From Streptomyces sp. SID12501 (lineage in GTDB: Bacteria > Actinomycetota > Actinomycetes > Streptomycetales > Streptomycetaceae): a stretch of 64,000 nt of DNA. Below, piece after piece: positions 26,565-36,195 of the stretch (positions within the stretch are counted from its first letter, which is position 1; each line of letters opens with the position of its first letter). The notes below the pieces were generated by a model. That model was not told where the DNA came from. It worked only from the letters and a program-made list of their open reading frames with translations, and made no database searches. The stretch lies in contig NZ_JAAGLU010000033.1 in NCBI RefSeq assembly GCF_010550245.1, forward strand, positions 1 through 64,000, given 5' to 3'. The position numbers were made by a program, and so were the translations under genes.

Positions 26565-27236
26565 CTAGAGGGTCGATCTCAGCCACTGCTCCACGCTCGC
26601 GATGTGCACCGTCGCCCACGACCGTGCCGCCTCCGCGTCCCTGTCGCGCAGGGCGCCGAGGATCGCCCGGTGCTCGTGCAGGGTGCGGCTGACCGCGTCC
26701 TCCTGGGTCAGACCGCGCCAGATCCTTGCCCGGGTGGTGGGCCCGGACAGACCGTCGAGGAGGGAACAGAGCACCGAGTTGCCGGAGCTCTGCACGATCC
26801 CCCGGTGGAACTCCAGGTCGGCGGCGACCAGTTCCTCCACCGACGGCTCACCGCCCAGCCGTTCCAACTGGGCGGACAGAGCGTCCAGCTGCTGCTCGCT
26901 GATGCGTGTCGCCGCCATCGCGGTGGCGGCCGGCTCCAGGATGCGGCGCACGGCCAGGAACTCCAGAACCGTGTCGTCGCGGTGGAAGTCGACGACGAAG
27001 CTCAGTGCTTCGAGCAGGAGTTGGGGATCCAGGCTGGTGACGTAGGTGCCGTCGCCCTGCCGTACGTCGAGGATCCGGATGAGTGACAGGGCGCGCACCG
27101 CCTCCCGCAGGGAGTTGCGGGACAGCCCCAGTTCGGCGGCCAGCTCGCTCTCCTTCGGCAGCCGGTCGCCGGGGCGCAGTGACCCGGAGACGATCATTCC
27201 CTTGATCTTCTCGATCGCCTCGTCGGTGACTGCCAT
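26565..27236 (-). CDS. GntR family regulator, FadR/FCD subgroup
   Basis: A 223-residue repressor-type protein. The N-terminal winged helix is at about 1-70 (PGDRLPKESELAAELGLSRN, then LREAVRALSLIRILDVRQGDGTYV as recognition and wing). The all-helical FCD domain (about 80-220) has the metal-site pattern D..EFHRGI..., H and H (LEFHRGIVQSSGN, LHEHRAILGAL, ATVHIASVEQWL). Such domains bind small acids or sugar-like ligands with a metal ion. It is the last gene after the nucleoside importer/phosphorylase/deaminase set on the same strand, separated by 218 bp that hold its own promoter and a palindrome at 27267. It may autoregulate and control the salvage genes; the ligand is unknown. Confidence 0.88.
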   Translation of the reverse strand: MAVTDEAIEKIKGMIVSGSLRPGDRLPKESELAAELGLSRNSLREAVRALSLIRILDVRQGDGTYVTSLDPQLLLEALSFVVDFHRDDTVLEFLAVRRILEPAATAMAATRISEQQLDALSAQLERLGGEPSVEELVAADLEFHRGIVQSSGNSVLCSLLDGLSGPTTRARIWRGLTQEDAVSRTLHEHRAILGALRDRDAEAARSWATVHIASVEQWLRSTL

Positions 27237-27266
27237 GGCGGGCCTCCCTGCCGTTCAGACCTGTTC

Positions 27267-27281
27267 AGACATCCGATGTCT
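27267..27281. promoter_or_regulatory. Candidate operator of the GntR regulator
   Basis: AGACAT-CCG-ATGTCT is a perfect palindrome, 31 bp upstream of the GntR start and preceded by the direct repeat GTTCAGAC (27253-27260 and 27263-27270). No second copy was seen elsewhere in the salvage island. Confidence 0.5.
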
Positions 27282-27454
27282 CAGGCCATTATGGGGGTTC
27301 AGTGGGCTGAACGGCACACAAAATGCGATGTCAGCCCGTACGAGAGTGCCCTACGGGTGGCTGGAACGGTACCTGCGGGCTACTGGTTCGGCAGCACGTT
27401 CGGGTGGCGGCCCGGCAGTCCGTACGGATGTCGGGCCGGCCTCCCTCGCAGATG

Positions 27455-28756
27455 TCAGGCCAGTGCTTCCAGGTCGGCGAGCGCGGCGGCCTCGTCAAGG
27501 GTGGTGAGGGTCCGGTTCCGCATCAGGAACCTGCCGTCCACGACGGTGTCCCGGACGTCCGCCGAGTGCGCCGCGTACGCGAGCGTCGACCAGGGGTCGT
27601 GCCGGGGTCGCAGATGCGGTGCGCCGAGGTCGAGCACGATCAGGTCGGCCCGCTTGCCCGCCTCCAGGGAGCCCAGCCGATCGCCCAGGCCCAGCGCCTT
27701 CGCGCCCTCGGCGGTCGCCATGCGTACGGCCTGTTCGGCGCCGACGGCCGTGGGATCACCGCCCGCCTTGTGCACGAGGGCCGCCTGCCGGACCGCGCCG
27801 AGTACGTCCAAGGTGTTCGAGCTGACGGCTCCATCGGTGCCGAGGCCGACCGTGACGCCCGCGCTGAGCAGCCGGGGCACGGGCGCGATACCGCAGCCGA
27901 GCTTCAGGTTCGAGACGGGACAGTGGGCGACTGCCGTGCCGGTGCGGGCCAGCGCCGCGATCTCCGGACCGGTCAGGTCCACGGCGTGGGCCAGCAGCAG
28001 GTCGGGGCCGAGCAGTCCGAGCGAGTCGAGCAGTTCCACCGGGCGCTTGCCGTACCGCACCTCGACGGTGGCGACCTCGGTCGCGTTCTCGGCGGCGTGG
28101 ATGTGCAGCAGGGCGCCGAACTCCCCTGCCAGGGCGGCGATTTCGACGAGCTGTTCGGGGGAGAGGGTGTACGTGGAGTGCGCGAAGAGGATCGGGCGGT
28201 GGCCGGGGCGGGGGGTGCCACGGGCGGCCAGGTCCTGCCGGGCCCACGCCAGCCGGTCCTCGTAGGCGATGCCGTCGGGCGGCTGCGGTACGTCCATGAA
28301 GGTGGGGCCGGTGTGCAGCCGCCAGCCCGTCTCGCGCGCGACCTGTTCGGCCGCCTCGTGGAACCAGTACATGTCGAGCGCGGAGGTCACCCCGGCCCGT
28401 ACGCTCTCGGCGACCGCTACCCGGACGGCCGCCGCGACGTTCTCCGGCGAGAGCAGTTTGGCCTCCCACTTCAGGACGCGCTCCAAAAAGCCCTGGAGGG
28501 TGACGTCGTCGGCACGGCCGCGCAGAAACGTCATCGCGAGATGGGTGTGCGTGTTGACCAGGCCGGGGAGGACGAGGCAGTTCGCGGCGTCAAGGGACTC
28601 GTCGGCTGTGAACCGGGTTGTCAGCTCCTGGGTCGGGCCTACGGCGACGATCTCGCCGTCCCGCACGGCAACCGCCCCGTCCGGTACGACGGTTCCAGCC
28701 TCGTCCACGGTGAGCACGTCACCGCCGTACACGAACAGGTCGATCCGCTCGCTCAT
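27455..28756 (-). CDS. mtaD: MtaD-like amidohydrolase (methylthioadenosine/S-adenosylhomocysteine deaminase family)
   Basis: A 433-residue metal-dependent deaminase of the amidohydrolase superfamily. Metal ligands are seen as His70 and His72 (NTHTHLAMTFLRG), the HIHAAEN region (His218/His220, Glu223), His257 and Asp308 (GTDGAVSSN). HCPVSNLKLGCGIAPVPRLL is the signature of MTA/SAH/adenosine deaminases (TM0936 type). Predicted reaction: MTA to methylthioinosine plus ammonia. 8-Oxoguanine deaminase and related activities are alternatives. Start ATG 28756 overlaps the stop of the phosphorylase gene (ATGA), so the two are coupled. A phosphorylase directly upstream could split the product to methylthioribose-1-phosphate, feeding mtnA. 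Confidence 0.82.
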   Translation of the reverse strand: MSERIDLFVYGGDVLTVDEAGTVVPDGAVAVRDGEIVAVGPTQELTTRFTADESLDAANCLVLPGLVNTHTHLAMTFLRGRADDVTLQGFLERVLKWEAKLLSPENVAAAVRVAVAESVRAGVTSALDMYWFHEAAEQVARETGWRLHTGPTFMDVPQPPDGIAYEDRLAWARQDLAARGTPRPGHRPILFAHSTYTLSPEQLVEIAALAGEFGALLHIHAAENATEVATVEVRYGKRPVELLDSLGLLGPDLLLAHAVDLTGPEIAALARTGTAVAHCPVSNLKLGCGIAPVPRLLSAGVTVGLGTDGAVSSNTLDVLGAVRQAALVHKAGGDPTAVGAEQAVRMATAEGAKALGLGDRLGSLEAGKRADLIVLDLGAPHLRPRHDPWSTLAYAAHSADVRDTVVDGRFLMRNRTLTTLDEAAALADLEALA

Positions 28757-29544
28757 CCGAGGGGCCCTTCGGCTTCGGCGTCGGCGCCGCCCTCGTCCTC
28801 CGCCAGCAGGCGCAGCGCCTCCAGAGACACGACCGCGCCGCGTTCGACGCCCTCCGCCACGATCTCCCGGTGCGGGTCGTAACGACCTGTCGACAAGGGA
28901 GCGGTCTCGTCGACCAGTTCGTCGGCGTTCGCCCCGTCGATGACGACCACTCCGCCGGCGACCAGTCCACGCAGCGAGGCCGTCACCAGCAGTGCGCTCA
29001 ACTCCATCTCGATGGCGGCGAGTCCGGCGCCCTCGTAGGAGAAGAGGGGGAGCAGACCGGGCTGGAAGGCGGCCCGCGTCCACACGATGCCCCGGTGGTG
29101 CGGGGCGCCCGCCTCCCGCGCCGCCCGCTGGAGCGCGAGCACCGCCTCGGGGGAGGACACCGCCGGATACTCCGGAGGCAGCAACTGCTGGGTGACACCG
29201 TCGTCCCGGACGGCCGCCTCGGCGATGACGAGGTCGCCGTCACCGATCCCCGGCCTCATCGCACCGGCCGTACCGAACCGGAGGAAGGTCCGCACACCGG
29301 CGTCCGCCAGCTCCTGGAACAGCAGGATCGCACCCGGGGCGCCCACCCCGTGCGAGGCGACCACCACCGGCACGCCCTTCCAACTCCCGCTGAACACACG
29401 GTATTCGCGGTGGTACGACACCTCCTGCGCGCCCTCCAGCTTGGCGCCGACGAGAGCGGCACGCAGCGGGTCGCCGACGACCAGCGCGCGCGGCGGCAGC
29501 CCCGTGCGGGGTATTCGGGTGACGGGCAACAGGTCCTGCGTCAT
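28753..29544 (-). CDS. Nucleoside phosphorylase, NP-I family (uridine/purine type)
   Basis: A 263-residue enzyme that splits a nucleoside with phosphate into base and ribose-1-phosphate. Motifs: VVGDPLRAA (phosphate), FLRFGTAGAM (phosphate loop), VTQQLLPPEYP, AIEMELSALLVTASL (the EME motif that holds ribose hydroxyls), then VVIDGANAD in the base-site position. It is closer to the uridine phosphorylase/DeoD branch than to MTAP. Its overlap with the deaminase gene suggests it acts on the deaminated product, inosine or methylthioinosine; uridine cleavage is possible. It overlaps the upstream permease by 4 bases (ATGA) as well, making it a central gene of the operon. Confidence 0.82.
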   Translation of the reverse strand: MTQDLLPVTRIPRTGLPPRALVVGDPLRAALVGAKLEGAQEVSYHREYRVFSGSWKGVPVVVASHGVGAPGAILLFQELADAGVRTFLRFGTAGAMRPGIGDGDLVIAEAAVRDDGVTQQLLPPEYPAVSSPEAVLALQRAAREAGAPHHRGIVWTRAAFQPGLLPLFSYEGAGLAAIEMELSALLVTASLRGLVAGGVVVIDGANADELVDETAPLSTGRYDPHREIVAEGVERGAVVSLEALRLLAEDEGGADAEAEGPLG

Positions 29545-30455
29545 GAGACGGCTCCGGTGGAAGGGGACGCGGAAGGGGGTGGGGAAGGGGTCGTGGAGGG
29601 TGACGTGGACGGTGTCCGGCGACGGCGGCGGGCCGTCGTCAGGAAGAGGGCGCCGAGCGTGACGACGTACGGCGCGGCATCGGTCGCCTGCTGCGGCAGC
29701 CCGAGGCCCTGGAGACGGAAACCGGCCGCCTCCGCGAGGCCGAACAGCAGCGCCGCCAGCAGCACACCGAGCGGCAGCGCACGGCCGAGCATGACCGCGA
29801 CGACCGCGATCCAACCACGCCCCGCCGTCATGTTCTCGGAGAACAACGTGACGTTGCCGAGAGCGAGTTGGGCTCCCGCGAGCCCGCACAGCACACCGGA
29901 TACGAGTACGGCCCCGTACTGGTATCTGACCGGGCTCACGCCGAGCGTGGCCGCCGCGTCCGGTGCCTCGCCGACCCCGCGCAGCCTGAGCCCCCACACA
30001 TGCCGGGACAGCATCAGCGCGGCCACACCGACCGCCGCCCACGCCAGATACGCGAGCGGCGAGAAGCCACCGACCAACGGCAGCCCGGCCAGTGACGGAT
30101 CGTCAAAAGTGCCCTGCACGCCGAAGACGGTACGGAGGAGGAAGCTGGTCAGGCCGACTGCCAGGAGATTCAGGGCGATTCCGAGCACCACCGCGTCTCC
30201 GCGCAGGGTCACCGCGCCCACGGCCAGGATCAGGGAGTACGCGGCGGAGGCGAGCGCCGCCGCCAGTACGCCGAGCCAGGGACTGCCGGTGAACCAGCTC
30301 GTGGCCACCGCTGTGAAGCAGCCCATCAGCATCATGCCTTCGAGGCCGATGTTGAAGACGCCCGCCCGTTCGCAGATCGCCCCGCCGAGCGCGGCCAGCA
30401 GGATGGGCGTCAGCGCGCGCAGCGCCGACATGAGGAGATCGGAGTCGAAGAACAT
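29541..30455 (-). CDS. Nucleoside ABC transporter permease (second subunit)
   Basis: A 304-residue membrane protein of the BPD_transp_2 family with about 8-9 helices. Typical segments are LGGAICERAGVFNIGLEGMMLMG and NMTAGRGWIAVVAVMLGRALPLG, the latter signature common to PnrA/BmpA-type nucleoside importers (NupQ, YufQ). The C-terminal 30 residues are a Ser/Pro/Thr tail (TPSTSPSTTPSPPPSASPS). Start ATG 30455 shares its A with the stop of the other permease (TGATG), giving strict coupling; the longer open frame upstream is an artefact. It works with the permease, ATPase and BMP lipoprotein of the same operon. Confidence 0.88.
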   Translation of the reverse strand: MFFDSDLLMSALRALTPILLAALGGAICERAGVFNIGLEGMMLMGCFTAVATSWFTGSPWLGVLAAALASAAYSLILAVGAVTLRGDAVVLGIALNLLAVGLTSFLLRTVFGVQGTFDDPSLAGLPLVGGFSPLAYLAWAAVGVAALMLSRHVWGLRLRGVGEAPDAAATLGVSPVRYQYGAVLVSGVLCGLAGAQLALGNVTLFSENMTAGRGWIAVVAVMLGRALPLGVLLAALLFGLAEAAGFRLQGLGLPQQATDAAPYVVTLGALFLTTARRRRRTPSTSPSTTPSPPPSASPSTGAVS

Positions 30456-31582
30456 CAGACCAACTCCCCTTGTGGGCTCTGCGGGCTCTGCGGGCTCTGC
30501 GGGCTTGTTGGGCTTGGTGGGACGGGCCTGTTGTCGCGTTTTCGGGACAAGCGCGGGAAGCGCAGCCGGGCCGCCAGGAACACGATCACGATCGCCTGGA
30601 GCACCTGCGTCAGCTCGCGCGGTACCTCGGTCGTCCGCTCCATCGACAGGCCTCCCACTTGCAGCATGGCGAAGAAGAAGGACGCGAGGACCGTGCCGAC
30701 GGGCGCGGCGCCGGCCAGCAGGGCCGCCGTCAGACCCGTCCAGGTGTAGCCGGACGCGGTGAGCGAACCGTCGAGGAAGCGGTACGGGAAGCTCAACACG
30801 CCTATGGCGCCCACGAGTCCGGCCAGCGCGCCCGACATCGCCATCAGCCGGAGCGTGAGGCCCTTGCGCTCGACGCCCGCGTACGCGGCGAAACGGGAGT
30901 TGAGGCCGGTCATCCGTATCTCGTAGCCGAACGCGGTGCGCCGGTCGGTGAACCAGTACGCGGCGGCGGCCACGACGACCAGCAGCAGCCCGACCGTCAC
31001 GGTCGACGAACCGAACGCGGGCAGCGCGACCCCGTCCGGCAGTTGCCGGGTCTGGGGGAGGCTGGAGCCCGGTTCCTTGAGCGGGTAGCGGGCCAGGTAG
31101 GAGGCGAAGGACGAGGCGGGGTAGCTGAGCAGCAGGCTGCTGACCAGCAGTGGCACCCCGAACCGGTTCTCGCACAGGGCGGCCAGGGCCGCGTATCCGG
31201 CACCGGCCGCCATGCCGGCGAGCAGCGCGAGGACGACGGTGAGCGGCGCGGGCAGCGGTGAGTACAGCCCGGTCACTGCGGCTGCCATCCCGCCGAGGAC
31301 CATCTGGCCGTCCCCGCCCAGGTTGATGAGCCCGGCGCGCAGCGGCACGGCAAGCGCGAGGGCCAGGCCCAGCACGCTCGTCAGGGTGGTCAGCGTCGAC
31401 CCGATGCCGTCGGCGCCGAGCGAACCGCTGAGCACCGCGCCGTACGCGGCGACCGGATCGGCGCCGGTCCCGACGAGGAACAGGGCGCCGATGACGACCC
31501 CGGCGAGCACCGAGAAGGCGACGGGGGAGCGGAGGGCTTTCGTCATATGAGTCACTGGCGATGTTCGGGTTGTTTGTTCCAT
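30455..31582 (-). CDS. Nucleoside ABC transporter permease (first subunit)
   Basis: A 375-residue membrane permease of the BPD_transp_2 family with about 9-10 helices and signature NLGGDGQMVLGGM and PFRFLDG-like PYRFLDGSLTASGYTWTGL. It resembles YufP/NupP of nucleoside importers. The C-terminus has a short repeated tail, SPQSPQSPQSPQGELV, encoded by a CTCTGCGGG 9-bp repeat near 30477-30510. ATG 31582 lies one base after the ATPase stop. Its partner permease gene starts on its stop codon. Confidence 0.88.
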   Translation of the reverse strand: MEQTTRTSPVTHMTKALRSPVAFSVLAGVVIGALFLVGTGADPVAAYGAVLSGSLGADGIGSTLTTLTSVLGLALALAVPLRAGLINLGGDGQMVLGGMAAAVTGLYSPLPAPLTVVLALLAGMAAGAGYAALAALCENRFGVPLLVSSLLLSYPASSFASYLARYPLKEPGSSLPQTRQLPDGVALPAFGSSTVTVGLLLVVVAAAAYWFTDRRTAFGYEIRMTGLNSRFAAYAGVERKGLTLRLMAMSGALAGLVGAIGVLSFPYRFLDGSLTASGYTWTGLTAALLAGAAPVGTVLASFFFAMLQVGGLSMERTTEVPRELTQVLQAIVIVFLAARLRFPRLSRKRDNRPVPPSPTSPQSPQSPQSPQGELV

Positions 31583-31583
31583 A

Positions 31584-33111
<1,528 letters not shown>

Positions 33112-33134
<23 letters not shown>

Positions 33135-34164
33135 CGACCGTCAGCTCTCCGGACACGATCTGGTCGCGGAGCGCCTCGATCTTCTTCAGGACGTCGGAGT
33201 GCTCGGCGATCACGCACTGGGACGAGGCGACGCCCTTCTCCAGGCCGGTGAGGCTGATGCCGCCCTCCTTCAGGCCGTACGAGGTGGTCGTGCCCGTCTG
33301 ACCGGCGAGGACCTGCTCGACGCCCTTCTCCACGGCGATGTCCGTGCGCTTGATCACATTGTCGACGACCGTGCCGGGTGCCGAGGGGCACTGGTTGACG
33401 TCGACGCCGTACGCGAACGCGCCCTTCGCCTTCGCCGCCTCGAACACGCCGTAGTTACCGGCCGCGGCAGCCGCCATCAGCTGGTCGTAGCCCTTGGAGA
33501 GCAGGTCGTTCGCCTGCTCCTTGGCGCGCGCGGAGTCGTCGAAGGGGGACTGGCCGCCGACGAATCGGGTGCCGGTCTCCGTCTTCGCGGCGACATGCTG
33601 GGCGCCGGCCGCGAACGGGTCGCTGAAACGGCGGAACACGGGCGTGTCCAGCACGTCCACCGCGCCGACCTTGCCGCTCTTGCTCAGCAGCCCGGCCTCC
33701 GCGCCCGCGAGGAAGACGCCCTCGTGCTCGCGGAAGACCTCGCAGCTCACGTTGTCGATCGCCCTCGTCGTGCAGGCGTCGATCATCAGGAACTGCTGCT
33801 TGGGGTGCGCGGCGGCCTGCTTCGCGACCAGGTCGGCGAACTCGAAGCCGACCAGCACGATGACATCGGGCTTCGCGTCGACGGCGGCCTGCACGTTCTG
33901 CTGCTGGGAGGCGGCGTCGGTGGACTCGAACACCTTCTCGGACCCGTTGTGCGCCTTCGCGGCGGCCTTGACGCCGGTCACGGCCAGCTTGAGGAACTCG
34001 TTCTGCCCGACGGCGTCCGGCGTGACAAGCGTGAACGACGCGCTGCCCGCACTGCTGTCCGAGGAGGCGTCGTCCTTCTTGGCGGCGTTGCAGGCGCTGG
34101 CACCGGCGACGAGCAGCACGGTCATGGCGGCGATCGGGAGCGTACGACGGGATCTGCGAGGCAT
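33112..34164 (-). CDS. BMP family (PnrA-like) nucleoside-binding lipoprotein
   Basis: A 350-residue extracellular binding protein with a lipoprotein signal (LLVAGASAC, Cys25 as the lipid anchor), then a Ser/Asp linker. The Bmp domain has VLVGFEFADLVAKQAAAHP, DNVSCEVFREHEGVFLAGA and FRRFSDPFAAGAQHVAA. PnrA/BmpA proteins capture purine nucleosides. Family members for riboflavin or other nucleosides exist; methylthioadenosine is a plausible ligand given mtaD in the operon, but the sequence does not prove it. ATG 34164 has GGAAGG six bases upstream. It is the first gene of a five- or six-gene operon and is preceded by a small cysteine-containing peptide gene at 34272-34337. Confidence 0.88.
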
Positions 34165-34271
34165 CGGGGACCTTCCGGAGCTACGTACGGCACAGCGCGC
34201 GCTCTGCGCTGAGCACGGGAGAGGGAGAGTGGCAAAGGCGGGACGGAACGGGCCACGCCGAGGGGGACGGG

Positions 34272-34337
34272 TCAGCGCCGACAGCCGTCGCTCGCACACC
34301 GGCCGTGGTCGAGGAAGCGGCGCATGGTGAGCGGCAC
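34272..34337 (-). CDS. Candidate 21-residue cysteine-containing leader peptide
   Basis: GTG at 34337 with AAGGAGG at 34342-34348 encodes MPLTMRRFLDHGR-CASDGCRR and a stop. It lies 107 bp upstream of the BMP lipoprotein gene on the same strand, in a 317-bp gap otherwise without genes. The RR...LD..R then Cys layout resembles the better leader at 37923, and both of its Cys codons are TGT, which is uncommon in this genome. The spacing from the ribosome site (4 bases) is tight. It could sense cysteine supply by ribosome stalling. This is a pattern-based guess. Confidence 0.5.
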   Translation of the reverse strand: MPLTMRRFLDHGRCASDGCRR

Positions 34338-34481
34338 GCGTCCTCCTTCACATGAGCCCTACGGGTGCGGGTGCTGGACTCTAACACCGTGATTCGGTCA
34401 TCGGCCCAGCTGTCTCGAACTGTGGTTCGCCGAGGTCATGTACGGTGTCGCGCACCGTCGGAACTTCAGGAGCGTCCCGTC

Positions 34482-35522
34482 ATGCCCCAGGAACTGCGCG
34501 CCGTCGGCTGGACCGGAAACAGCCTCGCGCTCATCGACCAGACCCTGCTGCCGCACCGCAACGAGACCAGGGATGTCCACGATGTGGACACCTTGGTGGA
34601 CGCGATCCAGCGGCTCGTCGTACGCGGCGCGCCCGCGATCGGTGCGGCGGGCGCGTACGGGGTCGCCCTGGCGTTGCTCCAGGGCGAGCGCGAGGGCTGG
34701 ACCGAGGAGCAGGTGCGGGCTGCCGTGGCGCGGATCCGCGAGGCCCGGCCGACCGCGGTCAACCTCATGGTGTGCGTGGACCGGGTCATGACCCGCTTCG
34801 ACGAGGGCCTGGAGGCGGTGCTCGAAGAGGCCGCCGCCGTCCAGCGCGAGGACGTCGAGGGCAATCGCGCGATGGGCGCGCACGGCGCCGACTGGCTGCT
34901 CAAGCGCCTCGCCGGGACCGTCGGTGACCGCCCGCTGCGCATCCTGACCCACTGCAACACCGGCGCCCTCGCAACGGCCGGATGGGGTACGGCACTTGGT
35001 GTCATCCGCGAACTGCACGCGCGCGGCCGACTGGAGGTCGTGTACGCCGACGAGACGCGCCCGCTGCTCCAGGGCTCGCGCCTGACCGCCTGGGAGCTGG
35101 TCCAGGAGGGCATCCCGCACTACGTCCAGGCCGACGGGGCCGCGGCCGGCACGATCCTGCGCGGCGAGGTCGACGCGGCGATCGTCGGCGCGGACCGGAT
35201 CGCGGCCAACGGCGACACCGCCAACAAGGTCGGCACGGTCGGGGTGGCGCTGGCGTGCGCGGACGCCGGAATCCCGTTCCTGGTGGCGGCGCCCACGACC
35301 ACGGTCGACCTGGCGACGGCCACCGGCGACGACATCCACATCGAACTCCGGGGCGAGGAGGAGGTGTTGGAGTGGTCGGGCGTACGGACGGCACCCGCCG
35401 AGTCACGCGGCCACAACCCGGCGTTCGACGTGACGCCGGGGCGGCTGGTGACCGGGCTGGTCACCGAGCGTGGGGTGTTGGAGGTATCGGCGGGTGAACT
35501 GCCGGGCGAGCGCCTGAAGTAG
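34482..35522 (+). CDS. mtnA: MtnA, methylthioribose-1-phosphate isomerase
   Basis: A 346-residue enzyme turning 5-methylthioribose-1-phosphate into methylthioribulose-1-phosphate in methionine salvage. Family signatures: IQRLVVRGAPAIGAAGAYG, ILTHCNTGALATAGWGTALG with catalytic Cys158, VYADETRPLLQGSRLTAWEL, and IVGADRIAANGDTANKVGT with catalytic Asp238. It is an eIF2B-alpha/delta relative; the CNTG and ETRP motifs fix the MtnA branch. ATG 34482 has AGGAG nine bases upstream; an earlier in-frame codon near 34365 lies in the divergent promoter zone. It diverges from the nucleoside importer operon and converges on mtnDCB across a 59-bp terminator. Confidence 0.95.
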   Translation: MPQELRAVGWTGNSLALIDQTLLPHRNETRDVHDVDTLVDAIQRLVVRGAPAIGAAGAYGVALALLQGEREGWTEEQVRAAVARIREARPTAVNLMVCVDRVMTRFDEGLEAVLEEAAAVQREDVEGNRAMGAHGADWLLKRLAGTVGDRPLRILTHCNTGALATAGWGTALGVIRELHARGRLEVVYADETRPLLQGSRLTAWELVQEGIPHYVQADGAAAGTILRGEVDAAIVGADRIAANGDTANKVGTVGVALACADAGIPFLVAAPTTTVDLATATGDDIHIELRGEEEVLEWSGVRTAPAESRGHNPAFDVTPGRLVTGLVTERGVLEVSAGELPGERLK

Positions 35523-35580
35523 CGCGGAACGGGAGGAGGGGGTCCCCGGTAACCGGGGACCCCCTCCTCCCGTTCCGCGC
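35522..35580. terminator. Bidirectional terminator, 29-bp perfect arms
   Basis: GCGCGGAACGGGAGGAGGGG... at 35522-35550 and its exact complement at 35552-35580 flank a single A. It ends both mtnA (+) and mtnB (-). It is one of the longest perfect hairpins in the window. Confidence 0.92.
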
Positions 35581-35586
35581 CGGACG

Positions 35587-36195
35587 TCAGCGCTGCGAGA
35601 GCTCCAACTCCAGCAGCCACTCGACGACTTCGGTGTGGTGGCGCGCCTGGCGGGGGTCGTCCCCCCACACGTACAGCCCGTGTCCCGCGACCACCACGGC
35701 CGGCATCCGGGGGTCGCGTGCCGCGTCCAGACGGTCGCCGAGCACCTTCATGTCCTGGCTGTTGGTGATGACCGGCAGGGTCACCTCGACGTCGTGGGCG
35801 GGCTGGCCGACGCCCTTGAGCATCTCGACGTCCTTGAACACGATCCCGCCGGGCTCGCGTCGCCCCATCGCCACGGACGCCACGGTGTGCACATGCACCA
35901 CCGCGTCGGCGCCGGTCAGCGCGGCGACCCGGGCGTGCAGCTCGGCCTCGGCGGACGGCTTGCCGCCGTTCACCGCCGCGCCCTGCGCGTCCACCAACAC
36001 CACGTCGGCGGGCGTCAGTTCACCCTTGTCGTGGCCGCTCGCGGTGACCGCGAGGAGCAGCGGATCCCGGGACAGCACCACGGACAGGTTCCCGGAGGTG
36101 CCCCGCATCCAGCCGAAGGAGGCGAAACGGGCGGACTCGGCGGCGAGCACCGCTCCCGCCTTCTCGATGTCGAGCGTGCTGATGTCGGCGGTCAC
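35587..36195 (-). CDS. mtnB: MtnB, methylthioribulose-1-phosphate dehydratase
   Basis: A 202-residue zinc enzyme of the class II aldolase fold that removes water from methylthioribulose-1-phosphate to give 2,3-diketo-5-methylthiopentyl-1-phosphate. Seen: ARFASFGWMRGTSGNLSVVL (GTSGN phosphate loop), LTASGHDKG-type VTASGHDKGELT, AEAELHARVAAL (acid and His), VVHVHTVASVAMG (zinc HxH), and VVVAGHGLYVWGDD (third His). Start GTG 36195 has GGGAG six bases upstream and overlaps the mtnC stop (GTGA). It is third in the mtnD-mtnC-mtnB operon. Confidence 0.93.
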   Translation of the reverse strand: MTADISTLDIEKAGAVLAAESARFASFGWMRGTSGNLSVVLSRDPLLLAVTASGHDKGELTPADVVLVDAQGAAVNGGKPSAEAELHARVAALTGADAVVHVHTVASVAMGRREPGGIVFKDVEMLKGVGQPAHDVEVTLPVITNSQDMKVLGDRLDAARDPRMPAVVVAGHGLYVWGDDPRQARHHTEVVEWLLELELSQR

